64,000 nucleotides of DNA from NCBI GenBank assembly GCA_023014335.1, contig JAECYW010000017.1, positions 620,001 to 684,000 on the forward strand, read 5' to 3'. The notes below the pieces were generated by a model. The model was not told the DNA's origin and searched no databases. It worked only from the letters and a program-made list of their open reading frames with translations. Of this stretch, positions 1 through 11,248 are shown one piece after another (position 1 is the stretch's first letter; each line of letters begins with the position of its first letter). Made by a program: the position numbers and the translations under genes. Source of the stretch: Galerina marginata. Lineage: Eukaryota; Basidiomycota; Agaricomycetes; Agaricales; Galerinaceae.

Positions 1-261
1 AGGTTTATGACCCAGTCGTTTTTGATAGAGACGAGGAGACCTTTGGCGAAATGGGAACTAGCAGAGCGAATAGTGCTTACTCGAAACAGGACCGAAGCCG
101 TCGGTACAAATGTACACCCTGCGCCAGGGCTGGAGGAGACGGTGGCCGAAACCAGGGATAGTAAAGGCGACGTTGTTGGAAGATGGGTCGTTAAATGGGA
201 AGAAGGAGGGGTAGGGACTTGTCATGAAGTAGGACATGTGGTTCGGTAAGTCAACTTCCAT
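1..261 (-). CDS. Partial hypothetical protein, cut by left edge
   Basis: Reading leftwards from an ATG at 261, the frame has strong pyrimidine bias at third positions (AAC, GAC, TTC, GGC, CTC), typical of real exons here, and encodes a stretch containing PSSNNVAFTIPGFGH. At about position 85 the frame closes. Removing one base after GTT reopens a frame (VSTIRSASSHFAKGLLVSIK) to the window edge, so this probably carries one of the single-base insertions seen elsewhere. I recognise no family. The real start may lie in an upstream exon. Confidence 0.35.
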
Positions 262-1537
262 CTCGTCCTTGTCGGATTAACTTTGACGAAGGATCCTAGG
301 TATTTCAATGTCCATGAAGAACTCTTACAATAGTAATCCCTCTGTCATAATCCTTGCTCGATTTTCCAGCTCGTAATATCACCGTTTACCGCCGTCGTAC
401 GACTGCTTGTCGTTGTCCATCCTTTTTTTTTTGGAGAGGGTCTTGTTCTCGTTTACCCCTTGGGCTACTGGTGCTGTAACACCTAAGTCTACATCTACGA
501 CCTTCCCTCCCTCCCTGGCATATCAGGCAATTCTCTCATGAGATTCCCCATTTTCTGTCAGGACGGAACACATGTTACGAGATCATTGCTTGTTATATTC
601 CCAGGTCGAGCAAACGGCCTCGATCTTGAAATTTTCTCTCAATCACACTGGGTTTCCCGCAATCGCCGTCGAAACTTGAAAGCACTACAAGCCCTTCTTC
701 CATAACTGAGGTTGTAAACGGGTCACCTTCCAAATGCGAGTCGAAATTACTTCGTTCACTGGGAGTTTCTATTCAGTCCCTTTGAGCCTACATTGCGTGC
801 CCAAAGTGAGCCTTAGATCTAGCCCCTCCTCACAGAAATGTCCTAACTTCTGTTCTCCCAGAGGTTTCCCAAGCCATCTTAAAGGCACATCCGCTCAAAC
901 GCGGGTTCGCCTATCTTTTTTCAACATCCTACTCATCAGGAATGAACCCCAGGAAATTAGCTGCGCACTGCGGTTCACTTCAACCCCGCTCTACCCCCGC
1001 ACATCCAGAATGACTTCGAACTTTTCGTTTCCACAAATAGTGTGTGTGGCACACACGGAGATCTTAACGCCAAGCGCGAGCTTGATGTTTTTCCATCTAT
1101 ATTTGTGACCTATTTCCACCATTCATGCGCTTAACTGTGACCAGCTTGACATGCTTTAGCTAGCCATCGCCTCGTCCGGCCGAGTCTTTACTTTTTCTGT
1201 CATTGAACTTGTTGAAAGATCGGACTGAACATTTTAAATGGGCAGAAGTCGGAGAGGGTCACTCGTTGCCCCAGGATCAATGGTGCGCTGGTCTGGAGAA
1301 ACATTTGACGTGCTCCTATCTCGGTCTCTCGGGAATACAGTATGTGCGCGGTCGAGAAAAGTATACCGGTGTGGCTCATCTAATTATTTCTAGTACTTTT
1401 TCCCGACTATTCTTACAACCGATGGGACTGCGAAAGTGGAGCGGTTCGTTTTTGTAGTCTGGTTTGCCTTAAAAGCGACTAGGATTGCTTCAGAATCTCA
1501 ACATCTTCGTACTCATTTCGTCCCTCGCCTCCCGAAA
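262..1537. other. Intergenic region upstream of OAH-1
   Basis: About 1.3 kb with no gene I can support. It contains a T homopolymer near 422-432. Open frames at 734-1108 and 1203-1457 lack coding-like third-position bias or family resemblance. The last few hundred bases should hold the OAH-1 promoter, but no clear TATA box was seen. Confidence 0.4.
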
Positions 1538-3016
1538 ATGCCTGGCCTTGATTATTATTCAAAAACCGAAAACACCAACTCAACCGCCACATTCTCCAAT
1601 GACAATGAGCAAGTACCTTCAAAAACCGAAGCACCAAGACCTGGAGAATATTTTAACCCTCGTCTTGATCCAAAGAATTACCTCGTTGGCCCTCTTTCTG
1701 TAAATCCTGCCACTCGGCTGCGACAAATGCTCGCAAGACCGGGAATTGTCGTAAGTGCCGTGTTCATTTTCAACCCATTGACTTGCATGAACCGATGCGT
1801 TACACATAGGTGGCTCCAGGTATCTGCGACGGTATCAGCGCCAGATGTGCCCTCGAAGCAGGCTTTGAATGCATGTACCAAAGGTTTGGAAGTGTTTAGC
1901 TTCCCATATATTTGTAGCTAACCCGTCTACATCAGTGGTGCCGCTACTACAGCTTCGCGGCTTGGTCAACCAGATCTTGCTATTGCGACTATGAATGATT
2001 TCGTCGGGGTAATTGTTTTCCATTCTACCATGTACAATTCATTGTTGACGTGCTGGAATAGGCTGCTCAAATGGTCTGCAGCCTTAACCCCTCGGTTCCG
2101 GTAATTGCAGATGCTGACACTGGGTAAGTCGTCAACACAATTAGCTGAAATTCGCACTAAATATATCTTAGGTTTGGTGGACCTGCCAACGTCGCGCGGA
2201 CTGTGAGACAATATATCAGTGCAGGCGTGGCTGGAATGCACATCGAAGACCAAGTCCAAACCAAACGCTGCGGTCATCTAATGGGAAAACAGGTCGTATC
2301 TCGAGCAGAATTCTTGACCAGGATCCGAGCTGCGGTCATAGCCCGTGACTCAATTCCAGGAGGGTCTGATTTCGTAGGAACTTTACCTTGATCGGAATTC
2401 GTGCAAATTTTAACTATTTATGAGGTTATCATTGGACGCACAGACTCAGCGCAAGTGCTGGGAATGGAAGAAGCTGTCACCCGCCTCAAACTAGCAGCAG
2501 ATGCAGGGGCCGATGTTTGCTTCATCGAAGGTGTTAAGACAGAGGAACTCCTCCGTTCCACTGTCGCCGCATTGGCTCCGAAACCAGTGGGTGTCATGAT
2601 ATTTTTGTTTTTGTCCAAAATTAAGCCAATCAATAGGTGCTTGTCAACGTTATTTCTGGAGGTCTGACACCTTCTTTTACCTCCCAAGAGGCTGAAAAAA
2701 TGGGAGCTAAAATTATCAGTAAGCATCTCATACACGCAAATCATGGTTAATGCGTATTCTTATTATCATAGTCTTCTCACTGGTATCCTGTGTGGCCATG
2801 GTGCACGCCGTTCGCGCTGCCATGCATTCTTTGAAGAAGACTGGCACTGATTTCAGCTCTGCCAAGGGCATGGATCCTAAATCATTCTTCGAAGTTATGG
2901 GTGAGATAACTCATCCCTTTCTCAGTCATTATCGGACTAATGTCCTGGTACCAGGCCTGAATGAAGTCATCGAGCTTGATGCCAAAGCCGGTGGCTCTGC
3001 GTTCCAAGTGGTTTGA
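1538..3016 (+). CDS. Oxaloacetate acetylhydrolase-like protein, copy 1 (OAH-1)
   Basis: Member of the isocitrate lyase/PEP mutase superfamily, 352 residues in nine exons (1538-1750, 1810-1883, 1936-2008, 2062-2123, 2172-2373, 2425-2586, 2637-2718, 2772-2900, 2955-3016), all GT-AG and in frame, so this copy is intact. Seen: ADADTGFGGP metal/substrate loop, EDQVQTKRCGH with the lyase KRCGH signature, and IIFSLVSC near the C-terminus. The serine of that last motif aligns by eye with the position that is serine in characterised fungal oxaloacetate acetylhydrolases and proline in methylisocitrate-lyase-type relatives. Predicted reaction: oxaloacetate plus water to oxalate plus acetate, metal dependent, probably cytosolic (no targeting signal; starts MPGLDYYSK). 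Convergent with b2 gene A, 190 bp away. Alternatives are 2,3-dimethylmalate lyase-like or methylisocitrate lyase-like activity; superfamily is sure, substrate is inferred. Confidence 0.85.
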
Positions 3017-3206
3017 GTATGTTTTGGTGCAGTTGAACCTTGCTTGGGTCTTCGCCCAACTGAGGATCATCTGCTCCTTTATACCCCTCGCCTTTTAATC
3101 ACTTGAATTCATACATAGACGGGATATCGTATTCAAAAATTAGAAGTGGTTCCAGTGGGCATAGATTGCGGGTTCATGTATGGGTTCATGTATGTGTAGT
3201 AAAACT

Positions 3207-5588
3207 TTACATATTGGCTTTGACCACACGCAACTTGGCATGCTGCAAGCTCTCATCTGAAAGCAGATATATTAATCTGCCTAAAAGTTGAAAGATGGAA
3301 TGGACGTACAGTTGCTGTCATATAGTCTATCTCCGGGTATGGCTGCGATGTGAGAGCTGATATTGGACACATCAACCATATCAGGTGTGATATCTTTGAT
3401 TGTCTTTGCTCCAAGCAAGCGCATATTCATCTCAAACTCATCCTGGAAAAGGATTATATCTTTAATATTGCGCTAGCAAGGAAATGCAATACCTGAAGAA
3501 TCTTCAATGCCTTATGAACACCATCTGTACCGTACGACGAGAACGCGTACAAAAATGGTCGTCCGAACGCCGACTACAAAGCACATTAATATACAGGTCA
3601 AAATGTTCAGATAGTTAGATGCTTACCTGCTGTCGCGCCGAGAGCTATTGCTTTGATGACGTCAGTTGCCCTTCGAACACCCCCGTCGACAAATAGCTGG
3701 AACTTTTCGTTCGGGAACGTGAGGCCACGTTTCTCTTTCAGTTTTGTGACCACCTCTACGAGGACTTCTATTCCGGAACGAGCGAAATCTAATTGACGGC
3801 CACCGTGATTCGAAAGAACTACACCAGCCAGACCAAGATCATAAGCTTTCAAGCAATCCTAGATTATGAATTTCAGCTAATATGGAATCAACTAAAACAA
3901 ATGGACCGACCTCCCACCGTTGTACTCCCTTCAATATCAGAGGCACTAGATTCATCGTTAGCGTGAGGTTCATTGAATTTACATGAAACTTAAACTTTTT
4001 GTGATGCTCTTGAACCAGTCTAAGTCACTCCATTGCAGGCCAGGATCGATGAATGACTGTAGAACCATGACTCGGTTTTGTGGATTTGGATCGGAAACAA
4101 AAAAGCTTACGCTGATAGCTCTCGCAGCCCCTTGTGACCTATCGACGCCGTCCGAACCTGACTTGCTTACTTCCGATGGATCCTCTGCTGTAAATTTCAT
4201 CCTCATGTCCTACAGTACAGGTCAGCCCTTGTATCCTGCGACTGGTCCCTCGAAACCTCACTTTTTCCCGACGACCAAGTTGAGGGGCATCCACTGTGAT
4301 GAACAGGCCCTTGAATTCCCCTTTTCTCCGCATGTTGCACTATACGCTTTGTAATATTTCTGTCCTTGTTCACATATCTGGTGATATAGTTCAGCCTTTT
4401 GTACTAAGTTGGCATGGCTAAGACTCACAATTGCAAAAATTGTACTTGTCCAGGTTGAGCTGCATCGACTATTTCGTCAAACGAACATGAAGCTAAAGTG
4501 GGTATCTTCGTGACATGTGTTAAAACGCCTCGTGCAATACAGAACAGAATCTGTACCATTTGAATAACACCGTGTTTCGCGGCTGCCCTTGTAAGGTTCA
4601 GTTCTCCGTCGGGATGCCCGAGTTTTCCAAGTGCTGTTGCGGTCTAGCACGGGGTCAGATGAAGCAAATCTAGTGGGAAACAATTCGAATTATGGCTTAC
4701 AATATAGAGAGGCATGCTGGAACGATGCCCTAGAATTGTCGTTGACCAATCAACTTTCGTAACATCAATCAAAATCTTTGGTCGGAACCATATTCTAAAC
4801 CCTAGTAAATTTCATGATCATATTCATCCATGTTCGAACTGACCTATGATACGCAGCATGATTCTCCCGATTCGTAATTTCGTCGTCTGCAGCAGATGAA
4901 TAGTAAGCCCACGCTTTCTCGGGCATTACTTGTTTTGCAATGGCCTGTACAAGTCAGGAGAGGGTGTAGTGACATAGTACATAGACCCCACCTCGAAATC
5001 GTGGAGGTTCAAGATTTCATCAAGCAATGGTCTATTTGACATGCGTTCCTGTCGTGCCTTCTCCTCGTCAGTGATGGTGATTTCCACCTTTTCAACGGTA
5101 TCCGGTTCCACAGGACCTAAGCTATTCAAACATCGCGTCGTTATTTGCAGTGGACAATAAATGACCATGGATTACTGTTTATGTGGTGGAAGATTAGTGG
5201 TAATGGCGTCTGGAGGATGGATAGGATCGTATTCTTGCCTTCAAAGCTAAGTTTAGCAAAATGTAGGTAAACCAAACCTCAAGAGAACATACGTGGCATC
5301 CTTTCCAGCATATTTGAGTATGATTTTGCTGCCCCCTTAAACTGTTTAAGTCTTTTCGCTGGCCGACTGGAATTATGTAAGGCTTACCGGGATGCTCTAT
5401 GAGCAGAAAGCAGTCTGTCAATTCGTATAACTTCGGGAACTTTAAGAACACACCATCAAGGAACTCGGTGACATCGTAAACCTTTCCTTCAATTTTAGTG
5501 AGTCCCAATCTGAGGTCTGTGAACAGTACAACTGACCATGAACAATGATCCAGCAGCTCTCCCGGGTATTATGAGTTGCAACCTCCAT
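3207..5588 (-). CDS. Flavocytochrome b2-type FMN 2-hydroxyacid dehydrogenase A
   Basis: Heme b5 domain followed by an FMN-dependent alpha-hydroxyacid dehydrogenase barrel. b5 domain: [14 protein letters not shown] (first heme His) and DPIHPPDAI (second His). Barrel: [22 protein letters not shown], and [10 protein letters not shown] with the catalytic His and substrate Arg, then [13 protein letters not shown]. Fourteen exons: 5537-5588, 5454-5486, 5388-5396 (9 bases), 5293-5335, 5176-5238, 4992-5121, 4844-4944, 4701-4794, 4557-4643, 4429-4505, 4262-4377, 3996-4209, 3911-3945 and 3627-3858, then 3493-3573, 3310-3442 and 3207-3256 for the C-terminus. Two exons are one base too long against paralogue B (near 4306-4310 and 3563-3566), each breaking the frame. 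An ATG at 5616 would add MASQKILSG but needs a third shift, so 5588 is chosen. Likely oxidises glyoxylate (to oxalate) or L-lactate and passes electrons to cytochrome c. Substrate is inferred. Confidence 0.8.
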
Positions 5589-5794
5589 TCCCAGACAAGA
5601 TCTTTTGAGAAGCCATATTCACGCAAGTTAGCAGGATGTGGAGGAAGAAAACCCTGGGTTTGTGAGAAACGACACCCGCGGCAGATTGGCCCGTCGAAAA
5701 GGCCGGACCGTCGGGTGTCCGCAAGGGGCATCACAATTGCAACGTCATTCTATTTAAGTGTTCTGGCTATAAATACACTGCGGCATTCTACTGT

Positions 5795-7316
5795 CTAAAC
5801 TACCTTGAAGGCGGAACCGCCTGCCCTTGCATCTAAAGCAATTACTTCACTGAGGCCTGTTACAATTTTTTTTAGCTGTTTATTCTGCTTAAGCGGCAAA
5901 ATACGCACCCATGACTTCGAAAAATGCCTTGGGGTCCATGCCTTTGGAAGAACTAAAATCAGTGCCGGTGACTTTCAGCGATTTCATAGCTGCTCGAACT
6001 CCGTGTACCATAGCTACAGATGATACCAGGGAAAATACTGCAATGAAGTTCATGTTAAGTCCCATCTTTTGTAGTACAGTTATGGCTTACTGATGATTTT
6101 AGCGCCCATTTTCTCCGCTTCAGATGACGTAAAGGAAGGGGTAAGGCCACCAGATATCACATTTACAAGAACAGGCTTGGGAGCCAAAGCAGCAACTGTT
6201 GACTTGAGTGATTCTTCCGTTTTTACTCCTTCAATAAAGCAAACATCGGCTCCAGCGTCGGCCGCAAGCTTGAGACGTGTGATAGCTTCCTCCATTCCTA
6301 GAACTTGTGCAGAATCGGTTCGTCCAATGATAACCTAAAGGAAGAGTAAATCCTTAGCAACTTTTAACTTTCAACACAGAATCTGACTTACAAAGTCAGA
6401 ATCTCCAGGCATGGCATCTCGGGCAATCACGGCAGCCCGAATACGTGTAAGAAATTCTTCTCTGGAAACGACTTGCTTGCCCATAAGATGGCCACATCGT
6501 TTGGTTTGCACCTGGTCTTCGATGTGAAGACCAGCAATTCCTGCTCGGATATATTCTCTTACAGTCCTGGCGACATTCGCAGGTCCACCAAAGCTAGTAC
6601 CAAATATAGTTTAATTCTGCGAACGGCAGGACTGAGCACGTACCCAGTATCGGCATCAGCGATCACGGGCAGCGTTGGGTCGATGCTGGCCACCATTTGC
6701 CCAGCCTAAGAAGAATAGCATTAGCTGCCATCAAATACAAGTCTGGCAGATCTACCTACCTCGACAAAGTCGTTCAAAGTCGCGATGGCTAGGTCAGGCT
6801 GGCCCATTCGCGAGGCAGTGGTTGCTGCTCCGCTATTGAAGCACCGTGAGTGGAGTGCACTGATTTATAGAGAGTAACGCACCTTTGATACAGGCACTCA
6901 AACCCTGCTTCAATTGCGCAGCGGGCGCTAATTCCGTCACAAATACCAGGGGCGACCTGAAAATAATTCAACGGCGCAAATGGCGTAGATTCGATTTATA
7001 GCCTTACCACTATTCCTGGTCTCGCGAGCATTTGTCGTAACTTGGTCGCAGGGTTCGCAGAAAGCGGCCCTGTCAGATAATTTTTAGGATCCAGTCGAGG
7101 ATTGTAATAGGCCTTAGGTCCTCCATCATCTGCCACTGAAACGAGGTTCTTTGTCCCGTCGATAGGAGGTCTTTCAATATTATCCTGGGCCTTACTCCGA
7201 GAACGATATATCGAAGCAGGAGACAATATAACGCGGAGCGATGCCAAAAACCTCAAAATTCTGGACAAAAATCCAGGTCGAGCTTTCCAGATTTCCCAGA
7301 ACTGCGCCAGAGACAT
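5795..7316 (-). CDS. Oxaloacetate acetylhydrolase-like protein, copy 2 (OAH-2), N-terminally extended
   Basis: Same family as OAH-1, predicted 384 residues and intact in frame. Exons: 7008-7316, 6883-6956, 6760-6832, 6644-6705, 6392-6593, 6091-6334, 5909-6037, 5795-5856. The intron that splits KP|VLVN in copies 1 and 3 is absent, as in copy 4. KRCGH and the IFSLVSS serine are present. The first exon encodes a long basic N-terminus (MSLAQFWEIWKARPGF and a run rich in Arg, Ser and Leu) before the conserved YYNPRLDPKNY, unlike the short MPGLDY start of copies 1 and 4. This could be a mitochondrial presequence. The upstream in-frame TTG near 7334 is not used as a start. It lies 206 bp upstream of b2 gene A on the same strand. 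Predicted to make oxalate plus acetate from oxaloacetate; substrate is inferred. Confidence 0.83.
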
Positions 7317-8231
7317 GTTCGAGAGAGACTTCAAAGAGACGCAAGTCCAGAAAAGAAAGGCGTCGATTTAAGCAGCCCGCATAAGTCCGCGACGGTTGTA
7401 CAGAAGCTGACCAGATTCAATGCCTATTTCCTGGCGGGGAAAAGGCCCCCCAGGCGTACAACGAGGGGAAAGCACCACTGGGTTAAACCCTCGGCGGGTA
7501 GATGCGAGATTAATTGACCGGAAGATTTACATTGAACGGTTCGCACGGAATAGTAGATTTCGAGATTGTGGCCTCACCTCGAGTACAGAGTGGGAATAGC
7601 CACACCTGCGCCGTGGAGACAAGTGCAACACACAGTCCCACTATCTATGATACTTTGCAAACCCCAACGCTAAGCGCCGCGCAGTCATCTAGAGGCAGTT
7701 TGGAGGGAAATAATCGCAGAAATCCCGGATATTGACATACCTTCTGGGGTGCAAGGCTTAGTTAGCACCATAGGCGCCGCGGAGCGCGCTTGCCAGGGAC
7801 CAATGAACTTCCGTTCCGAGACGGAGAGCCACTACAGTCCTATTAACAGACCACTGCGGAGATAGAACGAGTGAAATTCAATGAGCATTTTCCTAAGAGA
7901 AAACTCTCATGTACCCGCTTCGGAGTCCCCTAGGTATTCTGGGTGAAGGACGGGACAACTGCGCAATCCGTGTTGGGTTGCACGGTCGTTGAGTGTCCAA
8001 TGGGGAGCAATCAGTTTTGATATTTTTGCTTGCCTTACTTGGATCGCGGTAATAAGCAACAGAACATATTGTTTGATGATATACTGACAGGAAGAACGGA
8101 GGAAGAAATAATCAATTAAAACGAAGGTCTGGGAGATAACTTGCCACATTATATGAACTACGCTGCCATAGTGGTACAGGATTCCGATTGTACAATAGAA
8201 TTACAGAATGGTCAAAAAAAGAATAAAAGCA
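7317..8231. other. Intergenic region between OAH-2 and OAH-3
   Basis: About 0.9 kb between two genes on the same (minus) strand. It must contain the OAH-2 promoter and the OAH-3 3' end. The minus strand just before the OAH-2 ATG is CT-rich, as is usual for fungal promoters. No repeat or coding stretch was recognised. Confidence 0.4.
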
Positions 8232-9733
8232 CTAGATGACTTGGAAAGCCGAACCTCCTGCACGGGCATCGAACTCGACGACCTCGTTAAGGCCTAGTCA
8301 AATAAAGTCAATCTCTGATACAGATACCGGCAGTTGAACACTACTGACCCATTACTTCGAAAAATTGTTTCGGGTCCATTCCTCGAGCAGAGGAAAAATC
8401 GGTTCCGGTCTTCTTCAAGGACTTCATTGCAGCACGACAAGCAGTGCAACATCGCAACGCTGGAAACCAATGAGAAGACTGATGTTGACATTTAGTAAAA
8501 TAAGCAGTTGTCGTGGTCGAGAGCAACTAACTGATTATTTTGGCACCCATTTCCTCGGCCTCATTACTGGTAAAAGATGGCGTCAAGCCTCCGGAAATAA
8601 CGTTGACAAGAACCTATGAAGGCGTTGAGAATTGGACGGGTAATGTCTGATTCGCGACATACCGGTTTTGGGGCAAGTGCTGCGACTGTGGACTCCAACA
8701 ATTCCTTTGTTCTTACCCCTTCGATAAAACATACGTCGGCTCCGATTTCGGCGGCTAATTTAAGGCGAACAACGGCTTCTTCCATCCCCAGTACTTGTGC
8801 AGAGTCTGTTCGGGCAATGATAACCTGCAAAATAGATGATTCAATTTAGTGGTAGACTTCATTAAAAACGTAAAAACCCACAAAGTCCGATCCCCCGGGA
8901 ATAGAATCTCGCGCGAGGACTGCTGCTCGAACGCGAGTAAGAAATTCTTCCCTTGACACGACTTGCTTGCCCAGTAGGTGTCCGCACCTCTTGGTTTGGA
9001 CTTGGTCTTCTATATGAAGTGCAGCCACGCCGGCTCGTACATAATGCTTGACGGTGCGAGCGACCATAGCCGGTCCACCAAATCTGTAAACATGGGTCAG
9101 ATATTACAATGAGGATGAATTTAAAATTGGAGCTAACCCAGTATCGGCATCGGCAATGACAGGAGTACAAGGGTCGAGGCTGCAAACCATTTCGGCAGCC
9201 TGTGGATATAGGTCAGTCAATGAAACGCCATAACCGTGAACGTTTCTGACCTGCACAAAGTCGTTCAATGTAGCAATCGCGAGGTCCGGTTGACCGAGAC
9301 GAGAAGCCGTGGTAGCAGCGCCGCTGAAGAATACACCTTCAAAAAAGTTTGGAATACCGAACCACCAACCGCACACACCTTTGATATAGGCAGGAGAACC
9401 CGGCTTCCAGAGCACAGCGAGCGCTAATACCGTCGCAGATTCCAGGGGCAACCTACACATGATACTTGTATGAGGCAAAAGGTAAGAAAGAAGAAGGGTC
9501 TACTTACTACGATTCCTGGTCGGGCGAGCATTTGGCGCAACCTTGTAGCCGGATTTGAGGACAAAGGACCATCCAAGAAGTTCTTTGGATCAAGACGCGG
9601 GTTGTAATAGACATCTCTACGAGGGGCAGAGACGGTGCGAGCTTGATGACCTAAAGAGAGTATGGTACGACTCTTCTTGCGAGTTGAAATGAGAAGGGTT
9701 GCCTCTCGAAGAATAACTGAGCGAGGGAGACAT
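8232..9733 (-). CDS. Oxaloacetate acetylhydrolase-like protein, copy 3 (OAH-3)
   Basis: Nine exons with the copy 1 pattern: 9508-9733, 9379-9452, 9251-9323, 9138-9199, 8882-9083, 8663-8824, 8532-8613, 8349-8478, 8232-8293. KRCGHLLGKQVVSREEF and VFSLVSS are present. Exon 8 is 130 bases instead of 129 (extra base near 8443-8445), and exon 1 from the ATG at 9733 is one base over a codon multiple, so two single-base insertions interrupt the frame. Start choice: a TATATAA box at 9833-9839 lies about 100 bases upstream of the 9733 ATG, the same spacing as in OAH-4. The ATGs at 9828 and 9825 stay in frame with the conserved part but sit directly on the TATA box, too close for a normal transcript. 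Without insertions the protein would be about 356 residues. Divergent from b2 gene B across 1.5 kb. Function as for OAH-1, inferred. Confidence 0.78.
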
Positions 9734-11248
9734 TGAGTGAATACAGAGATAATCGTAAGAAGGGATGGGTAGGTGAGATGGCTTGGTGCGTTTGAGCTGG
9801 TTGAAGGCTCAGGGACCGGTAGCATCATGGTCTTATATAGAGGGGGAGGGCGAGAACACGAGGTATTCAAAAACAGAGTAGAACTGAGTGCCCTGTTGGA
9901 AAGGAAATGCAATACCTAAAATTCGAAGGCTATGAATTGAGCGGTTCTAACGGCAGACTTACATAGGAGCATCGCCAGATCCGACACCACGTTGCCTCCA
10001 CGGTAGGAACCAAGCTAGGACCTATTGAGGACCTAGCGAGCAACAATATTCGCCACCTGCCCGTCGTTGACGTTGTTTTGTTGAAAGGGTTACTTTCATC
10101 GATCATAAATGGTAAGCCTCTATGGAGCACCTGTTACGGTGGAAAACATGTTTCCAACTGAATTTATAAAAATGCTTACATGTTCACTATTCTAGAGAAT
10201 GAATCCTCCCTGGTCCGGATCGTCGTCAATTCGGATCTCCTATGCCAGTGGGCTGTCCTTGGAAAAGAAATTAAAAGCCTTAAATTCGTCAGCCCATGAA
10301 CTGCCTTTCGGAAGACCTGCTTATTGTAACTAATTACCTTGCAGCGCCACTGGGAAAAATGGACTCGGGCTACTTGGCACATGGAAGTAGAACTTTAGAA
10401 ACTAAAAAAGCTTATTTTGGCAAATTTGCCTCCTCTGGATCTGTTTACGTCTAATTATCCTTATCACGTTTAAGGTATCACTGTCCGGCTTGGCACGCTT
10501 GGCACTCAACAGTCCATTTTGCGTCCGTCCCACTGCCAAGGGATTATGTAATATGGACCCAACCTTCAACGCTCTTCAACATCTTGTTCAAGCCCAGAAA
10601 CAAGGAACTACCCCTCGTCTGATATATTTCTCATCCAACAAGTCGAATCCCTTGATGTAACCAAGACGATGACAATATGGCCTTAAATTCCAGGTAAAAT
10701 GGCCGTGAAATAAGTTCTAAAGATAAGACGGATTGAAAAATATCTTGACAGCTTCATCCTCCTATTAATTGGGTACCTCGCGACTTTCATTAAATCCTAC
10801 ACTGCTCGGCGATAGAGTGGTGATTTCGACGAGTACTAAGCAAGATCTTAGATTCTTCTCAGTCCTTCTCGCACACGGAGTGCTTATTGTTCGCGGTGGC
10901 TACTTATTTCTGTTATTAAGGCTGCGGTGCGTCAATGTCGAGTTGGTTTCTCTCGCGGTCGTATATTGATTGTGTAGATGTATCACATCTTCCAGATGCT
11001 ACTGGGAATTGGAACTTTGTCGTTGGTCATACCTCTGTTGGACAAGGAAGTAGGACTTGCCTCTCTATCTCCGACTAAACGTTTTTATCCAAGCTCGATG
11101 CTTCACGGAGCTACGGAATGTGGATAACCAGCGGCTCCATCTCTCCCACCGATGAATTTTCAGAAATTATTCGGGTCTCCCTCGATCCCGTGTTAGTATA
11201 TCAACCCGAGAAGCCACAATTTGTCAATGTAATCTCTCTTGGTGGAAA
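9734..11248. other. Divergent intergenic region between OAH-3 and b2 gene B
   Basis: About 1.5 kb shared upstream region of OAH-3 (minus) and b2 gene B (plus). It includes the OAH-3 TATA box. No coding stretch is supported. If the cluster is co-regulated, common elements should lie here. Confidence 0.4.
9833..9839 (-). promoter_or_regulatory. TATA box of OAH-3
   Basis: TATATAA on the minus strand, 100 bases upstream of the chosen ATG at 9733. Its position argues against the in-frame ATG at 9828, which would fall before the expected transcription start. Confidence 0.5.

Noticed and set aside
734..1108. 124-codon plus-strand open frame upstream of OAH-1
   Set aside because: No third-position bias, no family resemblance and no splice structure.
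9734..9912. Longer in-frame N-terminus for OAH-3 as a targeting peptide
   Set aside because: It would begin with TTG or on the TATA box; the ATG at 9733 fits promoter spacing better.
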